DNA from: CADEED01 sp963839685
Lineage (GTDB): Bacteria; Pseudomonadota; Gammaproteobacteria; Steroidobacterales; Steroidobacteraceae
Length of the DNA stretch: 64,000 nucleotides
Assembly: GCA_963839685.1 (NCBI GenBank)
Contig: CAWIVS010000012.1
Location: 372,001 to 436,000, forward strand
Direction of reading: 5' to 3'
Shown here piece after piece: positions 33,928-43,760 of the stretch; within the stretch, counting starts at the first letter, position 1; the number at the start of each line of letters is the position of its first letter. Below the pieces are notes generated by a model. The model had not been told where the DNA came from and searched no databases. It was given only the letters and a program-made list of their open reading frames with translations. The translations under genes and the position numbers were made by a program.

Positions 33928-36231
33928 ATGATCACACGCAGCATCAAGCGCATCTCGCTCAGGGCACTCATCGTCGACGATGAGCTGGGTACTCCGACGG
34001 CGGAGGGACGCGCCGCGCGCGCATTGGTCACGGAAATGCAGGGACGTGCCATCGAGGTCATCGAGGCGATCTCGGCCGAAGATGGCCGTTCGGTCATCAC
34101 CTCGGACTCCGCGATTCATGCGCTGCTGATCGACTGGTCACTGGGCGACGACAAGAACCACGCGCGTGCCCGCGCGCTGATCGAATACGTCCGGTCGCGC
34201 AACGACAAGATTCCGATCTTTCTGATGGCGGAGCGTGGCGAGGCCTCGGACATCCCCGTGGAAGTCATGGGCATGGTGGACGAGTTCATCTGGACTCTGG
34301 AGGACACGGCGGCCTTCGTCGGCGGGCGAGTGTCCGCCGCAATCCGCCGCTACCTCGAAGCCATGATGCCGCCGCTCGCCAATGCACTCATGAAGTTCAC
34401 GCTGGACTACGAATACTCCTGGCACACCCCGGGCCACCAGGGTGGCACGGCGTTTCTCAAATCGCCCGTGGGCCGGATCTTCTTCGACTACTTCGGCGAG
34501 AACATGCTGCGCTCGGACCTGTCCATCAGCGTGGGTAGTCTGGGTTCGCTGCTGGATCACTCCGGCCCCATGGGCGAACACGAGCGCTACTGCGCCCGCG
34601 TGTTCGGCGCGGACCGCAGCTACTCGGTGACCAACGGCACCTCGATGTCGAACCGCGTGATCTTCATGGCCGCGGTGGCGCGCGACCAGATCGCGCTGTG
34701 CGACCGCAACTGCCACAAGTCCATCGAGCACAGTCTCGTCATGACGGGCGCCATCCCGCAGTACCTGGTGCCGCTGCGCAATCGCTACGGCATCATCGGC
34801 CCGATTCCGCCGGAGCGCCTGACGAAGAAGGCCATCGACGCCGGCATCAAGTCCAACGCGCTGGTCACGCGCGGCGTCAGCACGCGCGCCGTGCATTCCA
34901 TCGTCACCAACTCCACCTACGACGGCCTGTGTTACGACGCGCGCCGCGTGCAGGAACTGCTGGATCCTTCCGTCGACCGCATCCACTTCGACGAAGCCTG
35001 GTACGCCTACGCGCGCTTCAATCCCATCTACAAGGGACGCCATGCCATGCACGGCGATCCCAAGGACCACAAGGGCCCGACGATTTTCGCGACGCACTCC
35101 ACGCACAAACTGCTCGCGGCGCTGTCGCAGGCCTCACTGCTGCATATCCGTGATGGAAGAAGCCCGATCCCGCACTCGCGCTTCAACGAGTCGTACATGC
35201 TGCACGCCTCGACCTCGCCGCTGTATCCCATCATCGTTTCCAACGACATCACCGCGGCGATGATGGACGGTCCCGGCGGCCCGGCGCTCACCGGCGAATC
35301 CATCGCCGAGGCGGTCGCGTTCCGACAGACCATGGGACGCGCCCATCGCCAGTTCGCGGCGAAGAAGCAATGGTTCTTCAAGACCTGGAACGCCGACACC
35401 ATCAAGGGTCCCAAGGGCAAGAAGGTTCGCTTCGAGGAAGCCTCACCCGAGCAACTGGCGACGGATCCGGAATGCTGGGTGCTGCATCCGAAAGAGAACT
35501 GGCATGGCTTCGACAGCCTCGAAGACGGCTACTGCATGCTCGACCCGATCAAGGTGTCGATCGTCACGCCTGGGGTGGCCGACAAGGGCGGCCTGGACAA
35601 GACCGGCATTCCCGCCACACTCGTCACCGGCTACCTCCACTACCGCGGCGTGGAAGTGGAAAAGACCACTGACTTCACCATCCTGGTGCTGTTCTCGATT
35701 GGCATCACCAAGGGAAAATGGGGCACGTTGCTCAACGGGCTGCTCGAGTTCAAGCGAGACTACGACGCCAACGCGCCGCTCGAGCAGGTGTTGCCGCACC
35801 TCACCAGCAATCATTCGGCCACCTACGGCGGCATGGGCCTGCGCGACCTCGCGGACCAGATGTTCACGCAGCTCAAGCAGTCCAAGCAGACCCAGTGCAT
35901 GGCAGAGGCCTTCTCCACGCTGCCGGAGCCCAGGCTCACGCCTAACAATGCCTACCAGTACCTGGTGCGCGACGACATCGAACACGTGCCGCTCGAGGAA
36001 CTCGCCGACCGCGTGCTCGCCACCAGCGTGGTGCCGTACCCGCCTGGCATTCCGATGCTGATGCCCGGCGAAGCCACCGGACCGGATGACGGCCCGTATC
36101 TCGGCTACCTGCGCGCGCTGCAGAACTGGGACAAACGTTTCCCGGGATTCGGTCATGACACGCACGGTGTCGAAAACCGTGACGGCACGCACTACATCCA
36201 GTGCCTGAAGCGAGGCTGGGAGAAGGCGTGA
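33928..36231 (+). CDS. Basic amino-acid decarboxylase, AdiA/LdcA-type (copy 2)
   Basis: An intact 767-residue paralogue of the 26898 enzyme with the same domains. The PLP Lys is Lys394 (FATHSTHKLLAALSQASLLH); the core motifs are HTPGHQGG, TNGTSMSNRVIF, DRNCHKSIEHS and HFDEAWYAYARFNP. It differs from copy 1 in features shared with Pseudomonas LdcA: HTPGHQGG instead of AAPGHQGG, RSDLSISVGSLGSLLDHSGP and TNSTYDGLCYDA. Substrate could thus be arginine or lysine. The ribosome site GGAG precedes ATG 33928. The stop overlaps the antiporter start (GTGA), coupling the pair and favouring the antiporter's substrate, arginine. Confidence 0.85.
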   Translation: MITRSIKRISLRALIVDDELGTPTAEGRAARALVTEMQGRAIEVIEAISAEDGRSVITSDSAIHALLIDWSLGDDKNHARARALIEYVRSRNDKIPIFLMAERGEASDIPVEVMGMVDEFIWTLEDTAAFVGGRVSAAIRRYLEAMMPPLANALMKFTLDYEYSWHTPGHQGGTAFLKSPVGRIFFDYFGENMLRSDLSISVGSLGSLLDHSGPMGEHERYCARVFGADRSYSVTNGTSMSNRVIFMAAVARDQIALCDRNCHKSIEHSLVMTGAIPQYLVPLRNRYGIIGPIPPERLTKKAIDAGIKSNALVTRGVSTRAVHSIVTNSTYDGLCYDARRVQELLDPSVDRIHFDEAWYAYARFNPIYKGRHAMHGDPKDHKGPTIFATHSTHKLLAALSQASLLHIRDGRSPIPHSRFNESYMLHASTSPLYPIIVSNDITAAMMDGPGGPALTGESIAEAVAFRQTMGRAHRQFAAKKQWFFKTWNADTIKGPKGKKVRFEEASPEQLATDPECWVLHPKENWHGFDSLEDGYCMLDPIKVSIVTPGVADKGGLDKTGIPATLVTGYLHYRGVEVEKTTDFTILVLFSIGITKGKWGTLLNGLLEFKRDYDANAPLEQVLPHLTSNHSATYGGMGLRDLADQMFTQLKQSKQTQCMAEAFSTLPEPRLTPNNAYQYLVRDDIEHVPLEELADRVLATSVVPYPPGIPMLMPGEATGPDDGPYLGYLRALQNWDKRFPGFGHDTHGVENRDGTHYIQCLKRGWEKA

Positions 36232-37588
36232 GCCAACCCGGGCGCAAGATGTCGCTTGCGCAGGCCACGATGCTCGTGGCCGGGAACATGATCGGCACCG
36301 GGATTTTCCTGTTGCCGGTCAACCTCGCGCACGTCGGCAGCATCTCCATCTACGGCTGGCTGATCGCCACGGCCGGCGCGGCCTGTCTCGGCATGGTGTT
36401 CGCGCGCCTCGGCCAGGTGAACCCCCAGCAGGGCGGTCCCTATGCCTACGCGCGCGACTTCCTCGGTCCCTACGCCGGTTTCCAGACCAACTACATCTAC
36501 TGGTTCGGCAACTGGGTGGGAAACATCGCGATTGCCGTAGCCGCGGTGGGGTACCTCTCCGAGCTGATACCCCATATCGACGCACCTCCCTCGAGCACCT
36601 TCGTCACCGCCGCGATCATCTGGATCCTGACCTTCGCCAACATCCTCGGACCGCGGGTGGTAGGCGCGCTGGAAACCTGGACCATGGCGCTGGCGCTCAT
36701 TCCCATCGTGGCCATCGCCCTGCTCGGCTGGTTCTGGTTCGATCCCGCGATATTCAGCGCGAGCTGGAACGTCAGCGAAGGATCCGACTGGCATGCGATT
36801 TCGCGCGCCGCCTCGATGGTGCTCTGGGCCTACATGGGCATCGAGAGCGCGGCCGTATCGGCCGGCGTGATCGAAAATCCGGCGCGCAACGTGCCGCTCG
36901 CCACCATCATCGGACTCGTCATCGCCGCCGTGGTGTACATGCTGAGCTCGACGGTGATCATGGGTATCATGCCGGCCGCGCAGCTGCAGGTCTCGCATGC
37001 ACCGTTTGCGGAAGTGGCACGCATCGCCCTCGGCGCGCCCGCGGCCATCATCATCAGCATCTGCGCAGTGCTCAAATCGGTCGGCTCACTCGGCGGCTGG
37101 ATGTTGCTGGTGGGTCAGTCCGCCAAGGCCGCCGCAGATGACGGTATGTTCCCGAAGATCTTCGGCAGCTGAACAAACACGGCGTCCCACAACACGGCCT
37201 CATCATCGTCGCGGCGCTCATGACACTGGTGCTGTTCGGCACCATGTCGCCCACCATCGCCGATCAATTCAATCGCGCGGTGGACCTGGCGGTGATCCTG
37301 ATCATCGTGCCGTACATCTACTCCGCGATCGCGTTGCTAAACCTGCTCGCGATCCAGCACGTGTCCAGGAAGGTAACCAACATCTTCCGCGCGCTTGCGC
37401 TGTTTGCCGTGTTCTATTGCCTGTGGGCCGTGGTCGGCGGCGACGAGCGCACCGTGGTCAATGCCTTCATCGCCATGCTGCTCAGCGTGCCGCTCTATCT
37501 CTTTGTCACGCGCCGCACGCAGCCGGCGATCCTGCGGCAGCCCGTGGTGGCGCCCCCCGCGCCGATGGAACAGCGCTCCAAGAGCTGA
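36228..37588 (+). CDS. adiC: Arginine:agmatine antiporter, AdiC-type (frameshift near 37168)
   Basis: An APC transporter of about 453 residues. It starts at GTG 36228, overlapping the decarboxylase stop in GTGA (VSQPGRKMSLAQATMLVAGN). AdiC hallmarks: AGNMIGTGIFLLPVNLAHVG (the G-x-G substrate loop), YGWLIAT, GGPYAYARDFLGPYAGFQTN, WAYMGIESAAVSAGVIENPA, VGSLGGWMLLVGQSAKAAAD and DDGMFPKIF. The last part (HGLIIVAALMTLVLFGTMSP onward) is in another frame after about 37168. It exchanges periplasmic arginine for cytoplasmic agmatine, exporting one positive charge net. A Trp equivalent to the gating Trp of AdiC is seen in VLWAYMG. Confidence 0.9.
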
Positions 37589-37611
37589 ATGGAATTCAAT
37601 CGAGGTTCACC

Positions 37612-38945
37612 ATGAATGCTAACTACCTGAAAACCGCCATCACCCTGGCGCTGCTCGGATCGGCCGTCATGGCGCAAGCCGAGGACGAGCCCAAGAAGAG
37701 CGCCATACCCGGTCTGCCGGAAGGCACGACCCTGGACCTCGAGTTCAGCGCGGGGTGGGGTTTCTTCGGCTTCAACAACTCGCTGTACGCCAATTCGCAC
37801 GACGAAGTCGAACAGGACCTGTCCGACAACTGGATGGAAGGGTACGTCAAGGGCGGCTTCAGCCTGACGCACAGTCTGTCAGGCGGCAGTGAGATCTACG
37901 GCGCGATCACCGGCGTCGGCGAACGCACCTACAACGCCCCGCCCCCGATCGTTGGCGGCGAGGCGTCCTCGTTCGACGTCGAAGATCTCTACGTCGGCTG
38001 GCGCTCGGGCAGCAGCTCGGATCTTGGGGAGAACGCGTTCGACGTGGTCGTCGGCCGCACGCAATACAAGCTCGGACACGGCATGCTGATCTACGACGGC
38101 GCCTCCGAGGGCGGCTCGCGCGGCGGCTTCTGGAGCGGCGCGCGCAAGTCGTATGAAATGGCGGGCATCGCGCGCGTGAAGGTCGGGCAACACCACCATC
38201 GAGGGCTTCTATCTCGACCGCGACGAACTCCCCGAGAACGACTCGGACAGCAAGACCTACGGCGTCAATTTCGAGTACTCGTGGAACGAAGACAACGTGC
38301 TGGGCGCGACCTACTCAACCTGGTCTGCGGACGAGTCGCGTGAATCCCGCGACGGCATGGACCTCATCGACCTGCGCGCCTACCTCACGCCCTTCGAGTC
38401 GTTGAAGCAGCTCTCCTTCGAGCTCGAGTACGCCATGGAAGACAACGGCAACCTGATCGAGTCCACCGCGTGGAATGCGCAGGTCGGCTGGCAGTTCGAA
38501 GGTTCGTGGAAACCCAAGCTGTCCTACCGCTACGCCATCTTCGAAGGCGACGATCCGAACACCAACGCGAACGAGGCCTTCGATGGCCTGTGGACCGGCT
38601 TCTACGACTGGGGTACCTGGTGGCAGGGTGAAATCGCCGGCGAGTACTTCGCGTCGAACTCCAACCTCATCACGCACCAGCTGCGTCTGCATACCAAGCC
38701 CTCGGAAAGCATCAGCACCGGCCTCATCTTCCTGGACTTCAGCGCTGGACAACATCGAATCGGCGGGCGTGACCTCCGACGACCTCGCCACCGAGCTCGA
38801 CTGGTACATGGACTGGTCGCTCAACGACAACTTCGCGGTGAGCTTCGTGGCCGCGTACGCGACCCCTGGTGACGCCGTCGAAGAAGGCTTCGGTCGCGAC
38901 GAGGACTTCATCTACGGGATGGTGTACGTCTCGTACACCTACTGA
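37612..38945 (+). CDS. Outer-membrane porin, alginate-export-like fold (frameshifts near 38190 and 38746)
   Basis: A product of about 443 residues with signal peptide MNANYLKTAITLALLGSAVM cut at AQA. Amphipathic strands with acidic loops follow (LDLEFSAGWGFFGFNNSLYA, FDVVVGRTQYKLGHGMLIYD, WTGFYDWGTWWQGEIAGEYF). The C-terminus (FIYGMVYVSYTY) ends in aromatic residues, as barrels do. The strand pattern and a strand reading VGRTQYKLGHG suggest the alginate-export/OprD-like large barrels. It starts 23 bases after adiC and is the last gene of the series, so it may admit basic amino acids or release amines through the outer membrane (inference). Confidence 0.75.
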
Positions 38946-39084
38946 GGGATCAGGATGGCTTCGGCACGTCGCGCGATCCGATGGCGGCGACGCGTAACGC
39001 CACGCGTGCCCGTTCGGCGGCATCATGCAGTCGCCTGAGGTGCAGTTGAGCCGCATCGCCTGCAGAACGGCGGCCGCCACGCGC

Positions 39085-39471
39085 CTACTCGCGCGTCAGG
39101 TTGATGCTCAGCCCGCTGATCGTGGAGCTTGCCAGCGTCACTTCGAAAACCGGCGTATCGCCGGCCTTCTTGATGAGGACGGCCTCGAAGTCATCCACCT
39201 CGATCTTGTATCCCTTCCCCAGGGAGGCCTTGAGCGATTTTTTCACCAGCTGCGCCGCCTGGTTCTCACTGGTCCCTTTGGGCAGCTGCGTGGTGACGTT
39301 TATTGGGGTGCCATTGAGGGGCGTGATGCGAAACACCACCTCGCCCGCACCATCAGTCGAATGGTCGAACAGGATGCGCCACTTGTTAGACGGCTCCGCA
39401 TTCGCGAGCGATCCGAGCGCGGCGATTGCGGCGACGACGCAGAACGCGATCGCCTTGCGAATACCATGCAT
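39085..39471 (-). CDS. Small secreted protein of unknown function
   Basis: 128 residues from ATG 39471: signal peptide MHGIRKAIAFCVVAAIAALG cut near LANA, then a beta-rich domain (KWRILFDHSTDGAGEVVFRI, YKIEVDDFEAVLIKK) ending FEVTLASSTISGLSINLTRE. No cysteine in the mature part and no recognised family. The frame extends further upstream, but the signal peptide places the start. It is convergent with the porin and divergent from the next gene. Confidence 0.6.
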   Translation of the reverse strand: MHGIRKAIAFCVVAAIAALGSLANAEPSNKWRILFDHSTDGAGEVVFRITPLNGTPINVTTQLPKGTSENQAAQLVKKSLKASLGKGYKIEVDDFEAVLIKKAGDTPVFEVTLASSTISGLSINLTRE

Positions 39472-39581
39472 ACCTGTGACTTGCCTCCGCCGGCGATCTA
39501 GCCAGCCCGCATTGCACCGCGACAATGGGCCCATGGACCTATGTACGCTCCCGGAAGCCTCCGCAATGCTCGCGCCTCACA

Positions 39582-40509
39582 ATGCCTTCGTGCGCATGCC
39601 GTTTCGCCGCGTTGCTGGCGCTCAGCGTGTGCTGGGCCGCCACCATCTGCCATGCGCAGGAAATCGAGCCGCGCGCCTATTCTCCCAGCCCGGTTGGCGT
39701 GAACTTCCTGGTGGCGGTCGCCGGCTATTCCGAGGGCGGCGTGCTCTCCGATCCTTCGCTGCCCGTCACGGATATCGAGGCGAAAATCAACGCACTCGCC
39801 CTGGGCTATGGACGCACCTTCGGCATCGCGGGCCGATCGGCGAATGTCGCGGTGGCGGTTCCCTACCTGCAGCTGGACGCGTCGGGCAACATCGGCGAAG
39901 ACCGCGCATCGGCGTCGCGCGAAGGTATCGGCGACACCAAGCTGCGCCTGGCAATGAACCTGATCGGCGGTCCGGCCATGACGCCGCGCGAATTCATGCA
40001 ACGCGAGCCCAGGACCACGCTCGGCTTCAGTGTCAGCGTCAATGTGCCCACCGGTGAATATGACGAGACCAAACTCGTGAACCTGGGCACCAACCGCTGG
40101 GCGGCCAAGACCGAATTCGGTCTGACGCCATCCGGTGGGCAAATGGCTGCTCGAAGCCTATGCCGGTGCCTGGTGGTTCGGTGACAACGACAATTTTTTC
40201 GGCGGCCAGCTGCGCGAACAGGATCCGCTCGCGAGTCTTCAGGCGCACGTGAGCTATACCTTCAGACCGCAGCTGTGGATTGCGTTGAACACGACGTACT
40301 ACGAGGGTGGGCAGACCACCGTGAATGGCGTCGAGAAAGAGGACCGCCAGGCCAACTCGCGCGCCGGCGTGACCTTCTCCATGCCGGTCGGAAAACAATA
40401 CTCACTCAAGTTCAGCGTCAGCCGCGGCGCCACCACGCGCATCGGCAGCAATTTCACGCACTTCGGCGTCGGGTTTCAGTACGCCTGGATGGCAAAGCCG
40501 CGTCCCTGA
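39582..40509 (+). CDS. Outer-membrane protein, phenol-degradation MetA-like family (frameshift near 40135)
   Basis: About 308 residues. A signal peptide (FAALLALSVCWAATICHA, ATG 39582 most likely) precedes a series of barrel strands: VGVNFLVAVAGYSEGGVLSD, LALGYGRTFG, RTTLGFSVSVNVPTGEYDET. After the frame change the series continues with WLLEAYAGAWWFGDNDNFFG and FRPQLWIALNTTYYEGGQTT, ending FTHFGVGFQYAWMAKPRP. The NVPTGEYD and LWIALNTTYYEGGQT patterns are typical of the putative MetA-pathway-of-phenol-degradation transporters, which form outer-membrane channels for hydrophobic compounds. No aromatic degradation genes are nearby, so the substrate is open. Confidence 0.75.
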
Positions 40510-40572
40510 GCGCGTCGCCCGCGGTACCGGGCGCGAGTGAGGCGAAACCCTGGAAGCGCCGGCCAGGGCCCT

Positions 40573-41597
40573 TCACCAGTTGCCGGCGACCGTCGCTCCG
40601 TACATCGGCTGCGCCTCGGGAAACTTCCACTTGCCTCCCAGCAGCTCCGCGCGCGGTCGATAGAGCCGCACGACGTAGCACCAACCCTTGGCGATCTGCA
40701 GGCAATTGTCGAAACCCTGTTCGCAGCCGCCGAACTGCACGACGATCGAGCCGTCGGCGGCGCGCGGCGCGGTCAGACTGTTGATCGTGCGTCCGTCGTG
40801 ACTCTCGCTCAGGAATTGTCCATTGATGTCATAGACGCTGAGCGACCAGAAGCCGTCCACGGGAACATGTCCGACGCTGAGCCGATGCGCGGTGCGCCCG
40901 TCATTCTTGCGCGGCACGGCGTGAAGATAGGCGATGTCACGAGGTGGACAACGTTCCCACTGGGTGGCGGTGCCGATCAAATGACGCACGGGATCCACTT
41001 CTTCGCGCGCTCCAAACGTGCGATCGTCACCGCTCACCGTGTTGGCGAGTAGTTGCAGTGCGACGCGCACCTTGGCCTGGCTCACGGGATCCCAGTTCGG
41101 GATCACGAACCGGCCACCGCCCTGGCGCGAGACCGAGATGGTCTCCTGCAACTCGTGGACGCGCGCCAGGTCGGCGCGATTGGCCGGGTCGACCATGATG
41201 CGCATCACGATGAGCACGTACCGCGTGCTGACGTTGTCGAAGCTGAAGGTATAGGTGCCCGGGCCATAGAACATGCCCACGGTGTAGTGATCCTCGTCCA
41301 GCGCCTCGAGTGATACGAAGCGCTCGCCCGCGGCCGGCACGGTCACGGTTACCGGCCCGAGTTCCAGATCGAAAACCGCGCGCGAACGCAGCACATCGCA
41401 TCCGCCCACGGGCTCGACTGGCGTCCAGTCGGCGGAAAATCCCGTTCGTGAGACAGGCGCCCGAAACCGCCGCGTTTCACGACGGTCATGAACTGCATGT
41501 CGCTTTCGGCGCGTGCGAAGTTGTCAGGAGTGACCTGCAAGGCATGCGCCACGCCGGCGTCCGAGCCGCGTCTTTCCACTGTCGTCAATAAGCCCAT
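40573..41597 (-). CDS. DUF1254/DUF1214 family protein (frameshift near 41435)
   Basis: About 341 residues from ATG 41597 with GGAG five bases upstream. The DUF1254 part begins VTPDNFARAESDMQFMTVVK and, after the frame change, continues CDVLRSRAVFDLELGPVTVT and ADLARVHELQETISVS. The DUF1214 part contains VDGFWSLSVYDINGQFLSES and ends GGKWKFPEAQPMYGATVAGN. Such proteins are widespread in proteobacteria, often periplasmic; no activity is established. No signal peptide is visible at this start. The gene stands alone on the minus strand, with the kinase-like gene upstream. Confidence 0.75.
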
Positions 41598-41754
41598 AGT
41601 CGCTCCATTGGCCTGCGGCAACGGGCTCGCGCGCCTGTTGCGGCACCTGACATACCGTGTACCGCACCCCGGCGCGGGGCGGCCATAAGACCTTCTGCTG
41701 ATGGAACACCCCGGGTCCGGGATGCCTCCGGCGGCCGGATCGCAGGCGCCGCTA

Positions 41755-42456
41755 CTAACTACTGGCCGGGAGTCGCACCCTGAAGGCGGCGCCGCAACCC
41801 TGACCCGGACCCAACGAGATGTTCCCGCCATGCGCGTCGATGATGTTGCGGCAGATGGCGAGGCCCAGTCCGCTGCGTTGCGGCTTGGTGGTGAAGAAGG
41901 GATCGAAGACGCGCCGTGCGTCTTCGGGCGCGACGCCCACGCCGGAATCCTCCACGGAAATCTCGATGGTGCGCGGATCGTGCAGCAACGCGCGCAGCGC
42001 GAGGCGCCGTTCGCGCGCCGGTATTCCGGACATGGCTTCGATGGAATTCGTCACCAGGTTCACCAGCATCTGCACCAGCTGCCTGCGGATACCGCGGATG
42101 CCGGGAAGATGCGGCGCCGTCTGCACATCGCAGGACACGCGCTGCGCGAACATCTCGGTGCGCACTTCCACGATGCACTCGTCGACCAGCTCGCGCACAT
42201 CGATGTCCGCCGGTGGCTCCTGCGTCGCGACCAGCAGGCGCTGCACGGTGCCGACCATGCGGCTGACACGTTGCGCGTCGCTGGTGATGTCGGCCAGGGC
42301 GGCGCCCACCTCCCCAAGGTCCGGCGCTGCGCGCGCCAGCATCCGCGCGATCGCTTCCGTGTTCGCGGTGATCGCGAACAGTGGCTGGTTGATAGCGTCG
42401 GCGATCGCCTTGATCGCGTCGATTCCCGGCTTCGCGGCATGACGACCGTGCGACAC
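41755..42456 (-). CDS. Histidine-kinase-like protein lacking the phospho-acceptor histidine
   Basis: 233 residues from GTG 42456 (a G-rich ribosome site upstream; the frame is closed just before it). It has only the dimerisation and ATPase parts. In the H-box, where family members read A-H-E-L-N-Q-P, this protein reads ADAINQPL, so His is replaced by Asp20 and the following Glu by Ala. The ATP-binding part is complete: N-box NLVTNSIEAM, G1 DSGVGVAPED, F-box FDPFFTTKPQ, G2 GLGLAICRN. No sensor domain is present. It may act as a phosphatase, a pseudokinase or a partner of another kinase, such as that at 53780. The reading frame is intact, so the change is not a shift artefact. Confidence 0.8.
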   Translation of the reverse strand: MSHGRHAAKPGIDAIKAIADAINQPLFAITANTEAIARMLARAAPDLGEVGAALADITSDAQRVSRMVGTVQRLLVATQEPPADIDVRELVDECIVEVRTEMFAQRVSCDVQTAPHLPGIRGIRRQLVQMLVNLVTNSIEAMSGIPARERRLALRALLHDPRTIEISVEDSGVGVAPEDARRVFDPFFTTKPQRSGLGLAICRNIIDAHGGNISLGPGQGCGAAFRVRLPASS

Positions 42457-42576
42457 AGCCTTACCCCCTCATCAAACTAGTCTTGCGGGAATTCCAGGGA
42501 CCAAAAGCGAACGCAGGCTGAACGAACCTAAGGGGAAATTCTGTAGGAGAAGCGCCTGTCCGGAGTCCGGGGCGGT

Positions 42577-43672
42577 TCACGGCGCTGTGGGATCGGGTCC
42601 GATGAACAGTGTCTGCACCAGATATCGCAACGCGAGTTGCGCGCGCACGCTGTTGCCCGCCGAATCGAGCGGCGGTGAATAGACGGCGATGCCCAGACGA
42701 CCCGGAACCACCATGATGATGACGCCGGAATTCCCGGACATTGCACCCACACCCGCCTTCTTGAGCCAGGCCGCCTTCTTGCCGCCACGCCAGCCAGATT
42801 CGATCAGCAGAGTCTGGATGTTTTTTGCGACCGGCTGCGACACCACGCGCTTCTGGTTGACGGGGTTCACGCCATCGTTGGCGAGTGTCGCGGCCATGAT
42901 GGCGAGGTCACGCGTCGTGAGCGCGACCGAGCCTTGTTTCACATAGAGGTCCGCGGTGGCCTTGGGGTCATCGGTCAGGCGGCCGTCTTCAGAGAGATCG
43001 CGCGCCTTCGCATTGAGGCGTTCCGCAGTCGACGACGCGGACTGGTAAACACGTTCGTCGAGCATGAGTTCACGGCCGGAAAAACTCGTTCAGGTTGCCG
43101 AGCAGTGCGCGCCATTTGCCTTCGGCATCGCCCTGGGGTTGCACCAGGCTCAGCGCCGCCAGCGCACCCTCCGGGGCGAGCACCGTGGTGGGAGCCTCGC
43201 CCCAATCGGCGGGACTGCGCCCCGGTGGCACGGGCGCGGTACCGGCCAGCGCGCCGGCCGTACTCGACAGCACATCCGCACCCCGTTGTTCCGCCACCAG
43301 CGCCGCGGTGAACGGCGCGGCAACTTCAGTCGGCACCAGTGACGTGCCGGCATCACCCGCCTCGAACACCTTGCCATCGACGCGCACGATGACGATGCCG
43401 TACAGGTTCGGCGAGACGCTCGCCAATGCCGGGACGGAATTCGTGACCTTGCCGGTCTGGTTGGCGCTGTACCGCTTGTGAGCCTGGGCCACGGCCGTCT
43501 CGTAGTCGGAATCACGTGCGCCGAGCGGGCCCCGCGCGACCGCGAACACGCTGAGGCCGAGCGCCAGTGCTGCGCCAGCCGCTGCCACCAGACGTCGGCG
43601 CTGACTGCTACTGGCAGACGCGCGAAAGCCGGACGCGCTACCGAAGGAGCACGCCCGGATTCGCGCATACAT
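42577..43672 (-). CDS. Membrane-anchored glutaminase-like protein, probably inactive (frameshift near 43080)
   Basis: About 364 residues. ATG 43672 is followed by a basic stretch and one hydrophobic helix (LVAAAGAALALGLSVFAVA), so the rest is probably periplasmic. The protein follows the serine-dependent glutaminase (GlsA) family: DYETAVAQAHKRYSANQTGK, LYGIVIVRVDGKVFEAGDAG, then ATADLYVKQGSVALTTRDLA, MAATLANDGVNPVNQKRVVS and YSPPLDSAGNSV. But the catalytic S-x-x-K of the family (QSISKVF) reads TEVAAPF here, and the N-A-G-A motif is APEGA. A glutaminase is thus unlikely. The frame switches where TTTTCCGG has one extra base. Confidence 0.7.
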
Positions 43673-43760
43673 AGAAGAGTGCCCTTCCGGACACTCAGCG
43701 GGCTGCTGTCGGGCGGCGCCGAAACGACGCACTGTCAGCAGCCCGCGAGTCACACGCTAC

